From: Lineus longissimus
Lineage: Eukaryota > Nemertea > Pilidiophora > Heteronemertea > Lineidae
NCBI RefSeq assembly: GCF_910592395.1
Contig: NC_088325.1
Location: 11,660,109 to 11,724,108, forward strand
Direction: 5' to 3'
Length of the DNA stretch: 64,000 nt
This document shows, one piece after another, positions 31,701 through 41,718 of this stretch; the first letter of the stretch is position 1, and each line of letters starts with the position of its first letter. Both the position numbers and the translations under genes were made by a program. The notes beneath the pieces were generated by a model. The model was not told the DNA's origin. It worked only from the letters and a program-made list of their open reading frames with translations, and did not search any database.

Positions 31701-32478
31701 AGTCGGCCTTTCACAGGCCTATGAGACAGTACAGAATATTACTCGATAAAACTTCGTTTCTCACACGATAAATTATTTCAACATATTTTGCAACACGTCT
31801 GGCAATACAAGAGTTCTTGAGCATAGTTTAATGAACAGCTCAGTATCCCCTTAAGCACATAGCACTAACAATAGAAATGCCTCATATCCGTAAATTTTGG
31901 AAGATAGCCCAATGCAAACATCCTGGCACCAGTTGTTGTAAATACTCAGCCTCTCGGTATTTCAGTCATAGGAGTAAAAAGCCTGATCTCAGGATGAATG
32001 TAACTCCTGACGGTTGTTATTTAGGCGGATTACGAAAATCATATTTTGAAATTGCATGAAATTGCAATTTAGGCGTGACCTTTATCAAACGTTTTGACAA
32101 CCCTCGAACAGTAATTTTAATTCTATATATTTTCAGTGAAAACACGAACAACATAAAATCAACAGGCACCCAAATATATGTCCTGGTTTATGGTAATACC
32201 AATAGATCGTATAGTATTGTCGCACATCTAGCAAGGTGCTTAAGTCCAGTCTAAGATTCAAGATGTGTGCAACAACAGTTACTGAGGTATCAATCTGTTT
32301 TTTTCAGCCAATTGGAGTGGACGGCACAGTGTACGCGAAACTTTCGTTCCAACCTGCTAAACACGACCATCCAGTAAGGCGGACTGAAGAGCCATCACCA
32401 TACTCAACTGTCGATTTCAGCCGAAAGGCGCCGCCTTTGGAAGAGGAAGAAGAAGTACTTGTGCAGTACATTACTTAG
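25692..32478 (+). CDS. Receptor gene B: one-Ig transmembrane protein with stalk array and ITIM-like tail
   Basis: Exons 25692-25767, 26899-27225, optional stalk exons 28449-28496, 28766-28813 and 28999-29046, then 29646-29795, 31055-31090, 31368-31582 and 32308-32478. All splice in frame. The length is 324 residues without the stalk and 372 with all three stalk exons. Plan: signal peptide, one V/I-like Ig domain (the counterpart of gene A domain 1), Ser/Thr/Asn-rich stalk, one membrane helix, and a tail with YGNV, TVYAKL and SPYSTV. The stretch holding gene A exons 3-4 is replaced by a poly(C) run, and the stretch with exons 5-6 is missing next to the stalk array. The frame is intact throughout, so this is probably a working short receptor rather than a pseudogene; expression is not known. 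Confidence 0.8.
25706..26485 (+). repeat. 69-bp minisatellite derived from the signal-peptide exon, gene B
   Basis: About eleven units with the same architecture as in gene A (pyrimidine tract, CTACTCAG, CCTGGGAC...ACAAA, GTAAGT). Unit lengths vary more here, so the read-through frame closes sooner. Unit order and variants differ from gene A, showing turnover after the duplication. Confidence 0.9.
26899..27225 (+). CDS. Gene B exon 2, Ig domain 1
   Basis: 327 nt, phase 1-1. Core Cys (FECN), Trp (VSWYKD) and DHGEWQCEAD are kept. Compared with gene A, about eleven single residues, a whole loop (GINSQAI to GTRKTV) and two one-codon indels differ, against about three silent changes counted by eye. 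Confidence 0.9.
27506..27531. repeat. Poly(C) run at the breakpoint of the exon 3-4 deletion
   Basis: About 26 C in a row join the sequence corresponding to unit 1 position 6547 directly to that at about 8110, where unit 1 has a G-run followed by TGACCCATCCCCCTCCG. Some 1.56 kb carrying Ig exons 3 and 4 are absent. The run may be a slippage-prone scar. Confidence 0.75.
28449..28496 (+). CDS. Gene B stalk exon 1
   Basis: 48 nt, phase 1-1, acceptor TTTTACAG and donor GTGAGT. Encodes SNTSDLSNSVPINTT after the split codon: Ser/Thr/Asn-rich, with glycosylation sites NTS and NTT. Being symmetric it can be included or skipped without changing frame. Confidence 0.7.
28590..28616 (+). pseudogene. Truncated stalk exon in gene B
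   Basis: Same acceptor and first 27 nt as its neighbours, then joins AATTATAATGAAAG with no donor. Not usable as an internal exon. Confidence 0.75.
28766..28813 (+). CDS. Gene B stalk exon 2
   Basis: 48 nt, phase 1-1, with intact borders. Encodes SYTSDLSNSVSVNTK. Same length and phase as stalk exon 1. Confidence 0.7.
28999..29046 (+). CDS. Gene B stalk exon 3
   Basis: 48 nt, phase 1-1, with intact borders. Encodes SYTSDLSNSVLANTK. It differs from stalk exon 2 at only a few bases, indicating recent amplification. Confidence 0.7.
29646..29795 (+). CDS. Gene B transmembrane exon
   Basis: 150 nt, phase 1-1. Same stalk and helix as gene A, with D to G and L to F just before the helix and one codon fewer after it (KHKKSSGKKK). 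Confidence 0.9.
30390..30411 (+). CDS. Candidate 22-nt micro-exon in gene B
   Basis: Identical to the gene A micro-exon, including acceptor, donor and the in-frame TAA created by reading through the donor. Same reasoning and doubts apply. Confidence 0.45.
31055..31090 (+). CDS. Gene B 36-nt cytoplasmic exon
   Basis: Same sequence as gene A exon 8 (ECDPNENRKVAK), phase 1-1, with conserved acceptor and donor. Confidence 0.75.
31368..31582 (+). CDS. Gene B cytoplasmic exon with YGNV
   Basis: 215 nt. Differs from gene A exon 9 by one missing Ala codon and replacements K to E, L to I, G to S and S to N. YGNV is preserved, now preceded by HI. Confidence 0.85.
32308..32478 (+). CDS. Gene B ITIM-like tail exon and stop
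   Basis: Identical to gene A exon 10, with TVYAKL, SPYSTV, the Glu run and VQYIT. Confidence 0.9.
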   Translation, partial: PIGVDGTVYAKLSFQPAKHDHPVRRTEEPSPYSTVDFSRKAPPLEEEEEVLVQYIT

Positions 32479-34482
32479 TTACGAAATTGGCCTTTGTGCA
32501 TCTTAATCTCCTGGTGACACATCATACACACGAAGTAATCATTGAAGATTTCCTGTACATGTGTATCTGGCCCATTGAAATAGGCTCGGATGCAGCTGTA
32601 CATCGAGCCTATATGCAATCAAACAATCAGGAATGTAATTCAGATCTCGATGCGACATTTATTATAAGGGGATAGTTGTATTTTCTCTATGAAATGCTCT
32701 ATTATAGTAACTAGTCTGTGCTCACTTGTTTCAAATCTGTTTCTGCATGTAATTGGATTTTGTTTGCTTAGATGTACAGTGCTTATAGAATATGCGCTGA
32801 TTATATATTCGGTTATATATCACGGCAAAGCTCATTTAAAGGGACCACCTGGGCGAGGGATAACCTGGCCAGAATAATACGCCTTCTTGCCATTATGCGT
32901 CGCCACTTGTAGTAGCAGACTGATGCTGATCTCTAAATATGATTTTCGTCTGTGTAGCAAGGCATTTTTGAACATGGCTTGTGGATTTCAGGCAGGCCTT
33001 GGCTTACACCCTGTTCTAGTGCATTGTTTACTGCAGTTCAATGAATTTTTAATCGCCTTTGAACATTCGGTTTTCTTTTTTGTTCATTTGAGTTTTATGT
33101 ACATAAATGTATCACTCAGTGCTTTTACATATTTGTTAATAGGTTACATGTGCAAACATGTTGATCATGTTTTAATTATATAGTCATGTATATGTAACTA
33201 GACACAAGAAGTTTGCACTAGATTTGGCCGAAGGAAAAGGTTGGTAAAATGATGAGTTAGGTTCGGAAATGACTATTTGGGACACTTTTGAGAACAAAAT
33301 GGTTTCAATATTGAAATTCCAGGGGTATTGCCTCCGTAGCCTCCAACGCGCATTGTCTGGAACCTGAGCAATGTCAATACATTGAGGTTCAAGATCAAAT
33401 TATAAGCTTGGATGGAACTTGAGAATCAGAATGCATTGACTTTATGTGAAAAGACCATTTTATGAATTACGTTTTGCATTTCAAATTGAACCGGATTGTC
33501 AAACATTATAAGAAAAAACAACTCAGAAAATTCAGATACGGCTTTGGTCTCGTTTTGGAGACAAACGCCTGCGCTTCACGTGACTGCAACAACTCTGGCT
33601 CGGTGACTGTCCAAAGCTTAGAAATCATTCAATTTACATTCAATATACATGAACAAGCATCAGTCTATGTACATGTACATGTATATCATTGTAAAATTTC
33701 GGTAGTTTCATGGATGGTTTCATGGGCATGGTTTTATGATTTTGGAATGTTCTAAGGTTAGAACCAACTCCGAGATACAGGTTTTTGATACTCCTACTAT
33801 ACCTCGTATATAAAAATTTGAGATATCGAGAGGAGGAGTAGATTGAACACAACTGGTGCCAGGATGACGACGTGCCGGTTGTTCACTAATCTAAAAATCT
33901 AAATCTAATCTAAATCTTTCCAGTCTAGTGACTTTTTGTTAAGTTTATTCAAGATGTGAAGGCCTCGTTTATTAAGGGTTTTGTTCATGTTCGTTATAAT
34001 TGTATGTATTTTGTACCTTGTGATGTTGGTAATTATGTAATGGATATTTTTGTGTTACACGAAAATCAATCGATGCCAACGAAATAGAAAAAAGGCATCA
34101 ATGTAAAATATTACCCGGTGATTGTTTATTTGTGTGTATGGAAAATATGACATCTTAGATAGTTGGATTATTTTATTTTTCGTTTCATAAGTGTGCCTGT
34201 CAGTTGAGTTTTAATTAAGGGGCAACTTATTGATGTTATTGAGTAGTATCATTTTAGATATTTTGTTGTAGACATTTTGTTACTTGTTACACGGGTTTTA
34301 AAAACTCTGGAAATTTTTTTATTTTGTGTCAGTCCAAACGATTCCAAAGACAGTATTGGTAAGATATTATCCCTATCGTTTGTTAGGTCGTGATTTCAAG
34401 ATTTCGATTTTTGCGGATCTGTTTCCGAAATAAAACATTGGTTGTACATGTATTTTAACACTGGTTAGCCGCATGCAATAAA
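32479..34482 (+). other. 3' untranslated region of gene B (inferred)
   Basis: Follows the unit 1 3' region closely until AAGATTTCGAT (34396-34406), where about 0.9 kb of unit 1 is missing. It ends at conserved AATAAA signals (34429 and 34477), giving a 3' UTR of about 2 kb. Confidence 0.5.
34429..34482 (+). terminator. Candidate poly(A) signals of gene B
   Basis: AATAAA at 34429-34434 and 34477-34482, conserved with gene A. Confidence 0.55.
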
Positions 34483-34689
34483 CATGTGTAGACAATTTAC
34501 ATTTGTCTTCGTTTCGTCCTTTAGTTGATATAATGTGCTTTTACTTACTAGCTTGGACAACTTGCGTATGGGATATATGTGGCGATGAGGATAAAACCCC
34601 TGCTTGCCACTAAATGACTTCACTGGGCAGTTATCATGGATTGACGAATCTGTGGAGTTTGCAATTGACGAACTCATAAACGGGCGAAA

Positions 34690-34905
34690 GACAGTAATAG
34701 GCAGTTTTCGGGAAACCCCAGGAACGGGAACATAAGCGTGTCGAACAGTGGGACAGGCGGTCGCGTTGGCGTTTCGGCAACTTTGTACATCCCCTGAAAC
34801 GCCAAAGTGACCGATTATCCCATTGTTTCGCCTCCTCATGATGTCAAACAATGGGAAACGTGTTCACGTTGGCGTTTCGGGATATCTTCCAAAGCTCCCA
34901 ACTAT
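34690..34905. mobile_element. GAAACGCC-family MITE, unit 2
   Basis: Counterpart of the unit 1 copy, with a small deletion in the left block (CAGGAACGGGAAC). Its presence in both units dates the insertion before the large duplication. Confidence 0.6.
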
Positions 34906-36213
34906 ACAGTGCCTTCTTTGGGTCCAATAAAAGGCATTATACGGCGCCACCAGTTGATTATCATACCACACATACTGTGTTAACTGGTCGCAAGGGAGAA
35001 AAACCACTTGCGGCGCAACCAACATTGGTGTATGACTGCTCCGAAACAAAGGATGCACTGTAGGTATTTTACATGACTGTATTCAAACGGGAGAAAAACA
35101 GTGCCGATGTAGCCTAGCCACTTTGTGTGCCCCCATATAAGAGAACATTCATGTATTCCTAATGGGAAAAGACCATTTACCGATAAAACACATGGCTCGC
35201 TGTCCTTTTAGAACGCTCTGCTGTCAGTAACATCCTTTGCAGGCCTTATCTTGGAGTAACCAGGCTGGTAACTCTACATACTGAACTTCCAGCGTTATTG
35301 CCTCCCCAGCCTCCGCTCTTTACGCGCGTTGGCTGAAAGCTGAGTAATATCAATACATTGAGGGTCAAGATGGAGAGTCTGAGGCCTTATCAATGTTTCA
35401 ACTAAATGATGATTTATTTTTTTTTGGGGGGGGGGGTCACAATTACGCTAGCAAAATCATTTTCTTTGTGTATACTTTTATTCTGAAAAGTCGTCGGACT
35501 TTTGTCGGGGGTCATAGGCCTTCCCATATTTGAATCTACCACCTTCTCACTTTCCTAGGGCCTTGCTGGCTGAATTTTTAGGCCATTGTGCTTGGCTTCG
35601 GCTTCAGTTATCAGAAAAGAAAATGTCGAATACCATTCGAAAGCGTGGCTTTCTCTCCCGAAATCTTAATATCATGCCATTATTCTTGTAAGATAACATC
35701 CAAAATTCTCTTTTTTCGGTAGAGTGTGAAGTAAAGTACGTGCGGGCTCGATATGGCTCATGTCATTATGTCAAATACATGTACTTTGATTCTTAATTAT
35801 CAACATTGCCCACAAGCTCGCACTCTCATGGAAGGGAATGAAATGAAAAGTAGCTGGTGTGATGGAATTATGCCTTGACGTATAAACGAAATCCTTTGTT
35901 GATGCGCCCTAGTGTTAGTTCAAGAACTTTAGTTCTAGATCGCAACGTACACAAAATTAGCTTCTTTTCTACTGAGTTTTATCCGTATACGTATAAGGAT
36001 CTGTGATAAGTCGCATTTCTCAACCACCCTATATCGGTCTTTATATCGATTTAAAGCAAACAACTATTAAACCATAGTATAGCAAATTAAATTGCACCCA
36101 CGACTGTCACACAAGGCAGCCGTTGCGCTCATTTTCCCCGTCAGACCGTTCATTGGCTTCCTCCGGCTGCACTTGTGCTCGGGTTAGTTATTCAGTCAGG
36201 TTTTTACTTCAAG
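34906..36213. other. Non-coding right end of unit 2 and flank
   Basis: No gene seen. Contains a run of G near 35425-35437, the right-end repeat (about 35510-35755) and the limit of the duplication at about 35938. Beyond that lies single-copy sequence leading to the PAN-domain gene promoter. Confidence 0.5.
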
Positions 36214-36220
36214 TATAAAG
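36214..36220 (+). promoter_or_regulatory. Candidate TATA box of the PAN-domain gene
   Basis: TATAAAG lies 55 bp before the ATG of the next exon. A start site about 30 bp downstream would leave a leader of about 30 nt. Confidence 0.4.
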
Positions 36221-36274
36221 CTTGTATCGGAATTCGCTATTGAACTTTGCTGCCTTGACACAAAGTTTGACAAA

Positions 36275-36592
36275 ATGGCGTGGAATTTGAGATCGCCTAC
36301 GTTGCTCGCGCTGATCATTTTGTTGTTCTTTCAAATCTTTTCAACAATTCATGGATACTGTGGCGGCTTCAAGAGGGAGTGCGAAACATGCACGGACAAG
36401 AGGTTTGAAAGTGCAGGAAGTTTAATCAAAAAGCTGCCTGATATTGCGGAGAAGAAAGTCTGTGCAAAAAAGTGTCTCAAACTGGCTGACTGTCTGTCGT
36501 TCAACTTCAACGAGGGAACGAAAGAGTGCGAGTTGAATGATGCAACCTCGACTTCCTTGAAAACAGATTTGGGATGGGAGTACTTTAAAAAG
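36275..36592 (+). CDS. First exon of a secreted PAN/apple-domain protein
   Basis: 106 codons, phase 0 at a GTGAGC donor. The N-terminus is a strong signal peptide (MAWNLRSPTLLALIILLFF to TIHG). After it come Cys-rich residues in the PAN/apple pattern: RECETC, KKVCAKKCLKLADCLSFNFN, KECELND and WEYFKK. PAN/apple modules bind proteins or sugars outside the cell and are common in multidomain secreted proteins. Reading past the donor gives about 39 unrelated residues and a stop, so splicing is the better reading, but no following exon was found. The gene may have a very large intron or be cut off. It starts just beyond the receptor duplication on the same strand. Confidence 0.7.
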
Positions 36593-36824
36593 GTGAGCAT
36601 TTTTCATTTTGTACCAGACAAGTGTGAAGACAAACACTTGAAAGAGTCCTTGGCCTGGTTGTTCAAACCAAAGTTTGTCACTAACGCTGGCGTAACCTTA
36701 AATTGGCGCTAAGAGAGCCTTCAAAAGTTATAGAAAGACTCTGTTAAACATTTCAAACATTTTGGTCCAAACACGAATTCATTCACCGACGCACGACCAT
36801 CAGCGTCCGCGTTAAGTATTACTA

Positions 36825-37000
36825 GGGAGTTTTTCCTAAAGCCCCGAAACGCCAGCGTGAACGCCTCTCCCAATGTTCGATCCGCTGATAAAAATGTCAA
36901 AAGGATCATAGGCATATCCCATTGTTCGACTTCGTTATCAGGAGGTCAAACAATGAGATAGGCGTTCACGTTGGCGTTTCGGGGATTTGCGAAAACTCCC
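36825..37000. mobile_element. GAAACGCC-family MITE with TA flanks
   Basis: 176 bp. Ends GGGAGTTTTTCC and GCGAAAACTCCC are inverted; inner arms are CCCCGAAACGCCAGCGTGAACGCC and its complement. TA is duplicated (36823-36824 and 37001-37002), as for Tc1/mariner-type insertions. Folds into a hairpin over most of its length. Confidence 0.85.
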
Positions 37001-37598
37001 TATTGTCTAAACAACATCAATACTGCATTTGATATTCAGTACGTATTCAAGCATTTGGATATTTTCTAATTCAATTACAAATTTCAAATTTTTAACGAAC
37101 GGCGTTGGTTTTTGATAGTCGGTAAGCCAGCAATCAACCCCTTGACATTCAAGGTATTTCCACAGGAAAAGTGTTTGCGTTACCATGAAGACGAAGCACA
37201 ATTTTACAAATATCGATATAACATTCCGATGTGCGACAATGAGGCATAAAAGGCTCGGCCCCGGGCACTCATGCATCTTTATATTTAAACCTTTGTACTC
37301 CAATTACTGTTAGGCCCGTTGCAGTGTTTGATCACGAGCTACAATACAATACGTATGATGTATTGGAGACTGCTGAATAGGCTTATGCGTTTGAAACGAT
37401 GTGGATCATGACCGTTTACATGTTTATAAGCGTAAGGATAAGAAACTTAATCGCTTATTGTTGCTTGATTGTTGTCACAAAATACATGCCTCAAATAGTG
37501 TAACTCGTTTAGAAGCCATTATTTTGCTAATAAGGAAATGCTATTTTAACGGGGTTCTAAAACCCCTTCAAGACAAAGTGTAAAAATGTGTAAATTGC

Positions 37599-38702
37599 GA
37601 ATGTAGGTAAAATAGGTACAGGTAAATAAGGTACGGGTAAAACAGGTACGGTAAAATAGGTACGAGGTAAAATAGGTGCAGGTAAAGTAGGTACAGGTAA
37701 ATTAGGTATGGGTAAATTAGGTATGGGTAAAATAGGTACTAGGTAAAATAGGTACTGGGTAAAATAGGTACACAAAAAAGAGAAACTAGGTAATATAAAG
37801 GTATGATCATACATTTTTATCATGATTCTTTTATTTCTGATTTTATCAATGCTTATTGAAAGAGTTCTCTTAATGATTACTTTTTACTTTTTATGGGAAA
37901 AAATCATGCACTTTAGATAAGTTTAAGTAAGTTCAATAGATTAGTGCATTTTCATTTAACTGTGCCAAGTTTGTGCTGTAACTCAGAGGTCGTCATTTGT
38001 GTAAAAATAAATACATGCAGTTTCATTATAAACTATATTTTGCCTTCGTTGTTACCACTTGTCGTTGTCACCAAAAAACTCTCATTTCAACATAAAAAAA
38101 CCCAGGAACCCGACCCCAGACTTGAAACCTAAGAAGCCATACGATCATTAAAGAAGAACCTTTCCCCTCTGTTATTTTTGATGAGACATAGAAAATATTG
38201 AGGCCATACCAAGTTGTTGGAAACCATACAAAAGCAGAAAAAAGGAGGTGCACTCTTGCTGTTCTACCAGACAAATCTTTTTTTCTAACAACAATCAATC
38301 ATAGTTACTTAGCAACAGTTAATCATAATTAGTATTAGTTGGTAGTGATATCACCACCAGAAAAAAACAACAATCACTAGAGAATTATTTCAATAACAAG
38401 CATTAATTAGCACTCCAAGTAATTGATTAAAACAAAATTATCATAAAGTGAACCCTTTCAATAAGCTGAATTAGCATTGAAGAAGTGAAAAATTTTAAAT
38501 ATCAGGAAACTCAGATAAAATTTTGTGATCGTACCTATTTTACCTAGCTTCTCTTTTTTGTGTACCTATTTTACCCGTACCTATTTTACCTAGTACCTAT
38601 TTTACCCGTACCTAATTTACTTGTACCTATTTTACCTGTACCTATTTTACCGTACCTATTTTACCCGTACCTATTTTACCTGTACCTATTTTACTGGATA
38701 CC
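37599..38702. mobile_element. TU-like foldback element with 15-bp-repeat arms
   Basis: The left arm is about eleven tandem 14-15-bp units of GGTAAAATAGGTAC(A/G); the right arm is the inverted array CCTATTTTACC(T/C)GTA. The inner edges also pair (ACACAAAAAAGAGAA(A/G)CTAGG). The flanking sequence GTAAATTGC is repeated directly at 37590-37598 and 38703-38711, a target duplication of 8-9 bp. The AT-rich centre of about 715 bp encodes nothing recognised. Sea-urchin TU elements have this design. Confidence 0.85.
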
Positions 38703-40809
38703 GTAAATTGCATACATTTTATACATTTTATACCTTAATGAACCAACATCCCCGCCTGATTAAAATGATACGGAGAGTGTCATATCAATTATCAAATGTG
38801 TTAATTATGATTAGGTTAAGAGGTTATGGTCGTAGGCACCATGAAATATCTACTGAGGGAAATCAATAGCTTTTATCACCATTGTAGTGCCTCGGGTTGG
38901 TATATAGTCCATGAGCACCATCTGGTACTGGAATTTTTTTGTTTGAGACCAGTTATATCCCCGAGTAAAACCATTCTAGCTCTTTTTTGTATGTTCTAAT
39001 TATCATGGCTTTGATTAGCCACACCATGGGGCTTCTATACAAAGGTACGTGGTAATCCAGTACCAGCAGACTATTTGCATCAAGAATTTTATCTCATCGT
39101 TATACAGTAGACTGTTTACCTCCTGAATGGGTTAATAAGATTACTACTTCAAATCAATCAATTTGGCATCTATAACTTGATTAAATTTAGATGAATGGGA
39201 TTGCGGCAAGGACAAGCCTTGGTAACGGAATCTCTCATTTGTCATCGAAAGAAAGCATCATGTTGTCAATGGCAACGGGAAGCCCGGCAACAAAACACTT
39301 CCTGTTTGTGCATGAGATGCCAGTGACATACTAGTAGTTGCGTGATAAAAAGCTTTATTTTATGTTCACCCGTGCTTGTTTTGTACCATAACGACATCCA
39401 ATACATAAGAATAGGCCATTATTGTTACTGATATTTAGTCCCTGCACTCTTAGAAATAAAGGTGTTTGAGCTTCTGAAAAACTGATAACCGTTTTTTGGC
39501 CAACACAACTATGCACCCCTCAAAGGTTTTTGGTATGAAAACCCAAAATGGTTTTTGAGATCCTGAAAAACCTCCATGGGGTGAATTGTGTTAGTCGATA
39601 GCACATTAAAGGGTTTTCGAGTGCTGAAAATCGTTATTTCGAAGGGTGTGGACTGACATTTCTTGATCAAAACTTTCCGGATTTCACGTTACGCGGGCGG
39701 CGCGTAGTAGGGTGTTTTCGCAAATCCCCCGAAACGCCATCGTGAAGGCCTATATCATTGTTTGACCTTCTGATTAAAGGAAGGCGAACGATGGGATAAG
39801 CGTTCGTGTGTATACATTTCGGGGGTTTGCAAAAAATCCGTTCTAGAATACGCTGCTTCGCTAATCATTCATGCGCATGAGTAACCGGATCCAAAAATCG
39901 GGATATTTTGTTCCAACTACTCCTGTAGTTCATTGCACTTAGTTTTGTTCAATCGTCACTTCAATTTGCATAAAGTCAACATCTCTAATGCACGACCATC
40001 AAGCAAAGCAGCCAGAACAACGAAACAACACGTACATCTAGTAGAGATGCTTATAAAATAAACAGTAGCCTTTTAGTAAAATAAACTGTGCATTGAAAAT
40101 GTAATTCTTGAGGAAATCGATAATGCTGTAAACCTGGGAGCAGCCGCATTCACAAGCTATTCATGCAGTTGATATCTTGTGGGACATGCGTGAAGAAATG
40201 AAAAAAAAGGAAGTCGTAGATTGATTTGAAAGGAGCTGGTAGTGAAAGAGCCAATGTAAAAAGTGAATTTCGGTGCGCCGGAGTTTTAAACAGGAAACAA
40301 GAGTGGCTAGAACGCTGTTCACGCGAAATCCCCTTTTACACATGTGTATCTTCAAAACAACACTCTTTTACTCCAGGCTTCATGCGTCATGTTGTCTGTA
40401 GGTTTTGTGGTGACCGATCGATCGCTAATTGATCAGGTAATTCTGACATCTTCATGCCCTGTGACCCATCCGGGACATCATGGTTTAATGGAAACTGGGT
40501 TGGGAAAGAGAACATCCATCGGGCCGCTCGGAGTGTGGAAATTGAGGTGGCCATGAGGTTAATACTCCTGTTTATCCTCATTAACTGACCGAAATTTGAC
40601 CTAAATTATTGTCGCTGATGTTGGAGCGGCCTTGGGCATCGCTTGCAACATTTAGGCCCCAAAGCCAATGTTTGATTCTGTTTTAATACATGTACACCGT
40701 TCATTAGAGTTAAGTGATATTCAATGAACCTGTTTTTAGAAGTCACGGTCCAGCTGGAAGCCATTTTCGTCCAAAAAACAACATTTCATCTCATGCATGA
40801 CTTGTCCCT
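38703..40809. other. Intergenic region with a MITE, no gene
   Basis: Contains a repeat-like stretch near 39447-39655 with reiterated GGTTTTTGAG..CTGAAAA words, and the MITE listed below. Open frames are short and show no family pattern. Confidence 0.5.
39710..39843. mobile_element. GAAACGCC-family MITE, short copy
   Basis: 134 bp with ends GGGTGTTTTCGCAAATCCCC and GGGGGTTTGCAAAAAATCC. Core words CATTGTTTGACC and GAACGATGGGATAAGCG match the other copies. TA flanks at 39708-39709 and 39844-39845. Confidence 0.8.
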
Positions 40810-41718
40810 TTAGGCCGATCTGCCTGCCTTGACGAAGTACAGCCACTCCTCAAACACCACAGGTTCAGAATAATCCATTGATCTTATTCCCTCCTCAATC
40901 TCTTCATCGGAATATGATGAAAGGGTTGATAAGAACCTATTACGAATCATGTGCAGCCAACGGTCACGTGGTAGGACCACGTAACCATAAGACTTCCTCG
41001 CGCACGTGACGTCATCAAACCCAGCTTGTCGAAGGAGGTCTTGCAGAATATCCAAGGCTGGGTAACACGCGGTGGCTGCATTAAAATGCTCGGGCGAGAG
41101 TGGGAAAGGCAAGGTGGGGCCGTACGTAATGATTAAGGTAGAACCACCCGGGCGGGTCTGTGTGAAGATCCCGCGAAGAAAGTCTAACAACTTTTCCGGA
41201 GGAATATGGTGAATCATCCCAAACATTACTGATACGTCATACCTCACGTGTTCAACGCTGGAAAACGTGTTCCCGTCCATGCAATATTTTTCAATCGGGA
41301 TGCGACCGCCATCTTGGATATTATCGAGCATGCGCTGACACGGTTCTACAGCAAGGAATTTACTAGGCCTCTCCTTTTGAGCCAGTAACTTCAGAATCGC
41401 TCCTGTTCCGCACCCTATGTCTGCTAGCACCATGTCCTTGAAATTCAGATCATCTCGCGAAATATGATCAAAAACATCTTTCAAGAAAACCGACTGGTAC
41501 TGCGTCCTAAATGCCAACATATCATCATATTCCGTGGAAACTGCGTCGTAATGCGGCGAGGTCATGATGTTTGTAAACTCTACCACCGTCCTTACAGTGA
41601 GAACTGATGTCAAGGCGAGCCTATGTCGAGTTACCTCTTCACTGAACCGGTTCTCGATTTCGTCGTCTTTTTGTGTCGAATCTAGGCCAATTTCCAGCGA
41701 ATTGTACAAGCTACACAC
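40810..41718 (-). CDS. Class I SAM-dependent methyltransferase exon
   Basis: On the minus strand this exon follows a good acceptor (CTGCTTTCAG) and is open from 41718 to the stop at 40810. The first Met in it is at 41565 (MTSPHYDAVSTEYDDML), giving 251 residues; 51 open codons before it suggest that an upstream exon may supply the true start. Motif I is VLADIGCGTGAILKLL and the acidic end of strand 2 is LAVEPCQRML. FGMIHHIPPEKLLDFL matches the post-motif region, and GGSTLIITYG a later strand. This is a Methyltransf_11/25-type Rossmann fold transferring a methyl group from SAM. The substrate is not predictable. The reading frame is intact and lacks introns in this part. Confidence 0.85.
   Translation of the reverse strand: MCSLYNSLEIGLDSTQKDDEIENRFSEEVTRHRLALTSVLTVRTVVEFTNIMTSPHYDAVSTEYDDMLAFRTQYQSVFLKDVFDHISRDDLNFKDMVLADIGCGTGAILKLLAQKERPSKFLAVEPCQRMLDNIQDGGRIPIEKYCMDGNTFSSVEHVRYDVSVMFGMIHHIPPEKLLDFLRGIFTQTRPGGSTLIITYGPTLPFPLSPEHFNAATACYPALDILQDLLRQAGFDDVTCARKSYGYVVLPRDRWLHMIRNRFLSTLSSYSDEEIEEGIRSMDYSEPVVFEEWLYFVKAGRSA

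Larger units (their letters stand above)
18713..35938. other. Tandem duplication unit 2
   Basis: Second copy of the receptor unit. From 19885 it follows unit 1 with a few percent divergence in the 5' half and near identity across the 3' coding exons and 3' untranslated region. It carries its own pogo-type insertion, a 407-bp local duplication, a stalk-exon expansion and deletions of the inner Ig exons. The left limit is inferred from the point where unit 1 stops matching. The right limit is seen directly, where similarity to unit 1 ends. Confidence 0.85.

Noticed and set aside
36593-36712. Continuation of the PAN-domain frame to a stop at 36712
   Set aside because: A GTGAGC donor follows the complete PAN pattern, and the residues after it show no domain features. 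Intron read-through is more likely.
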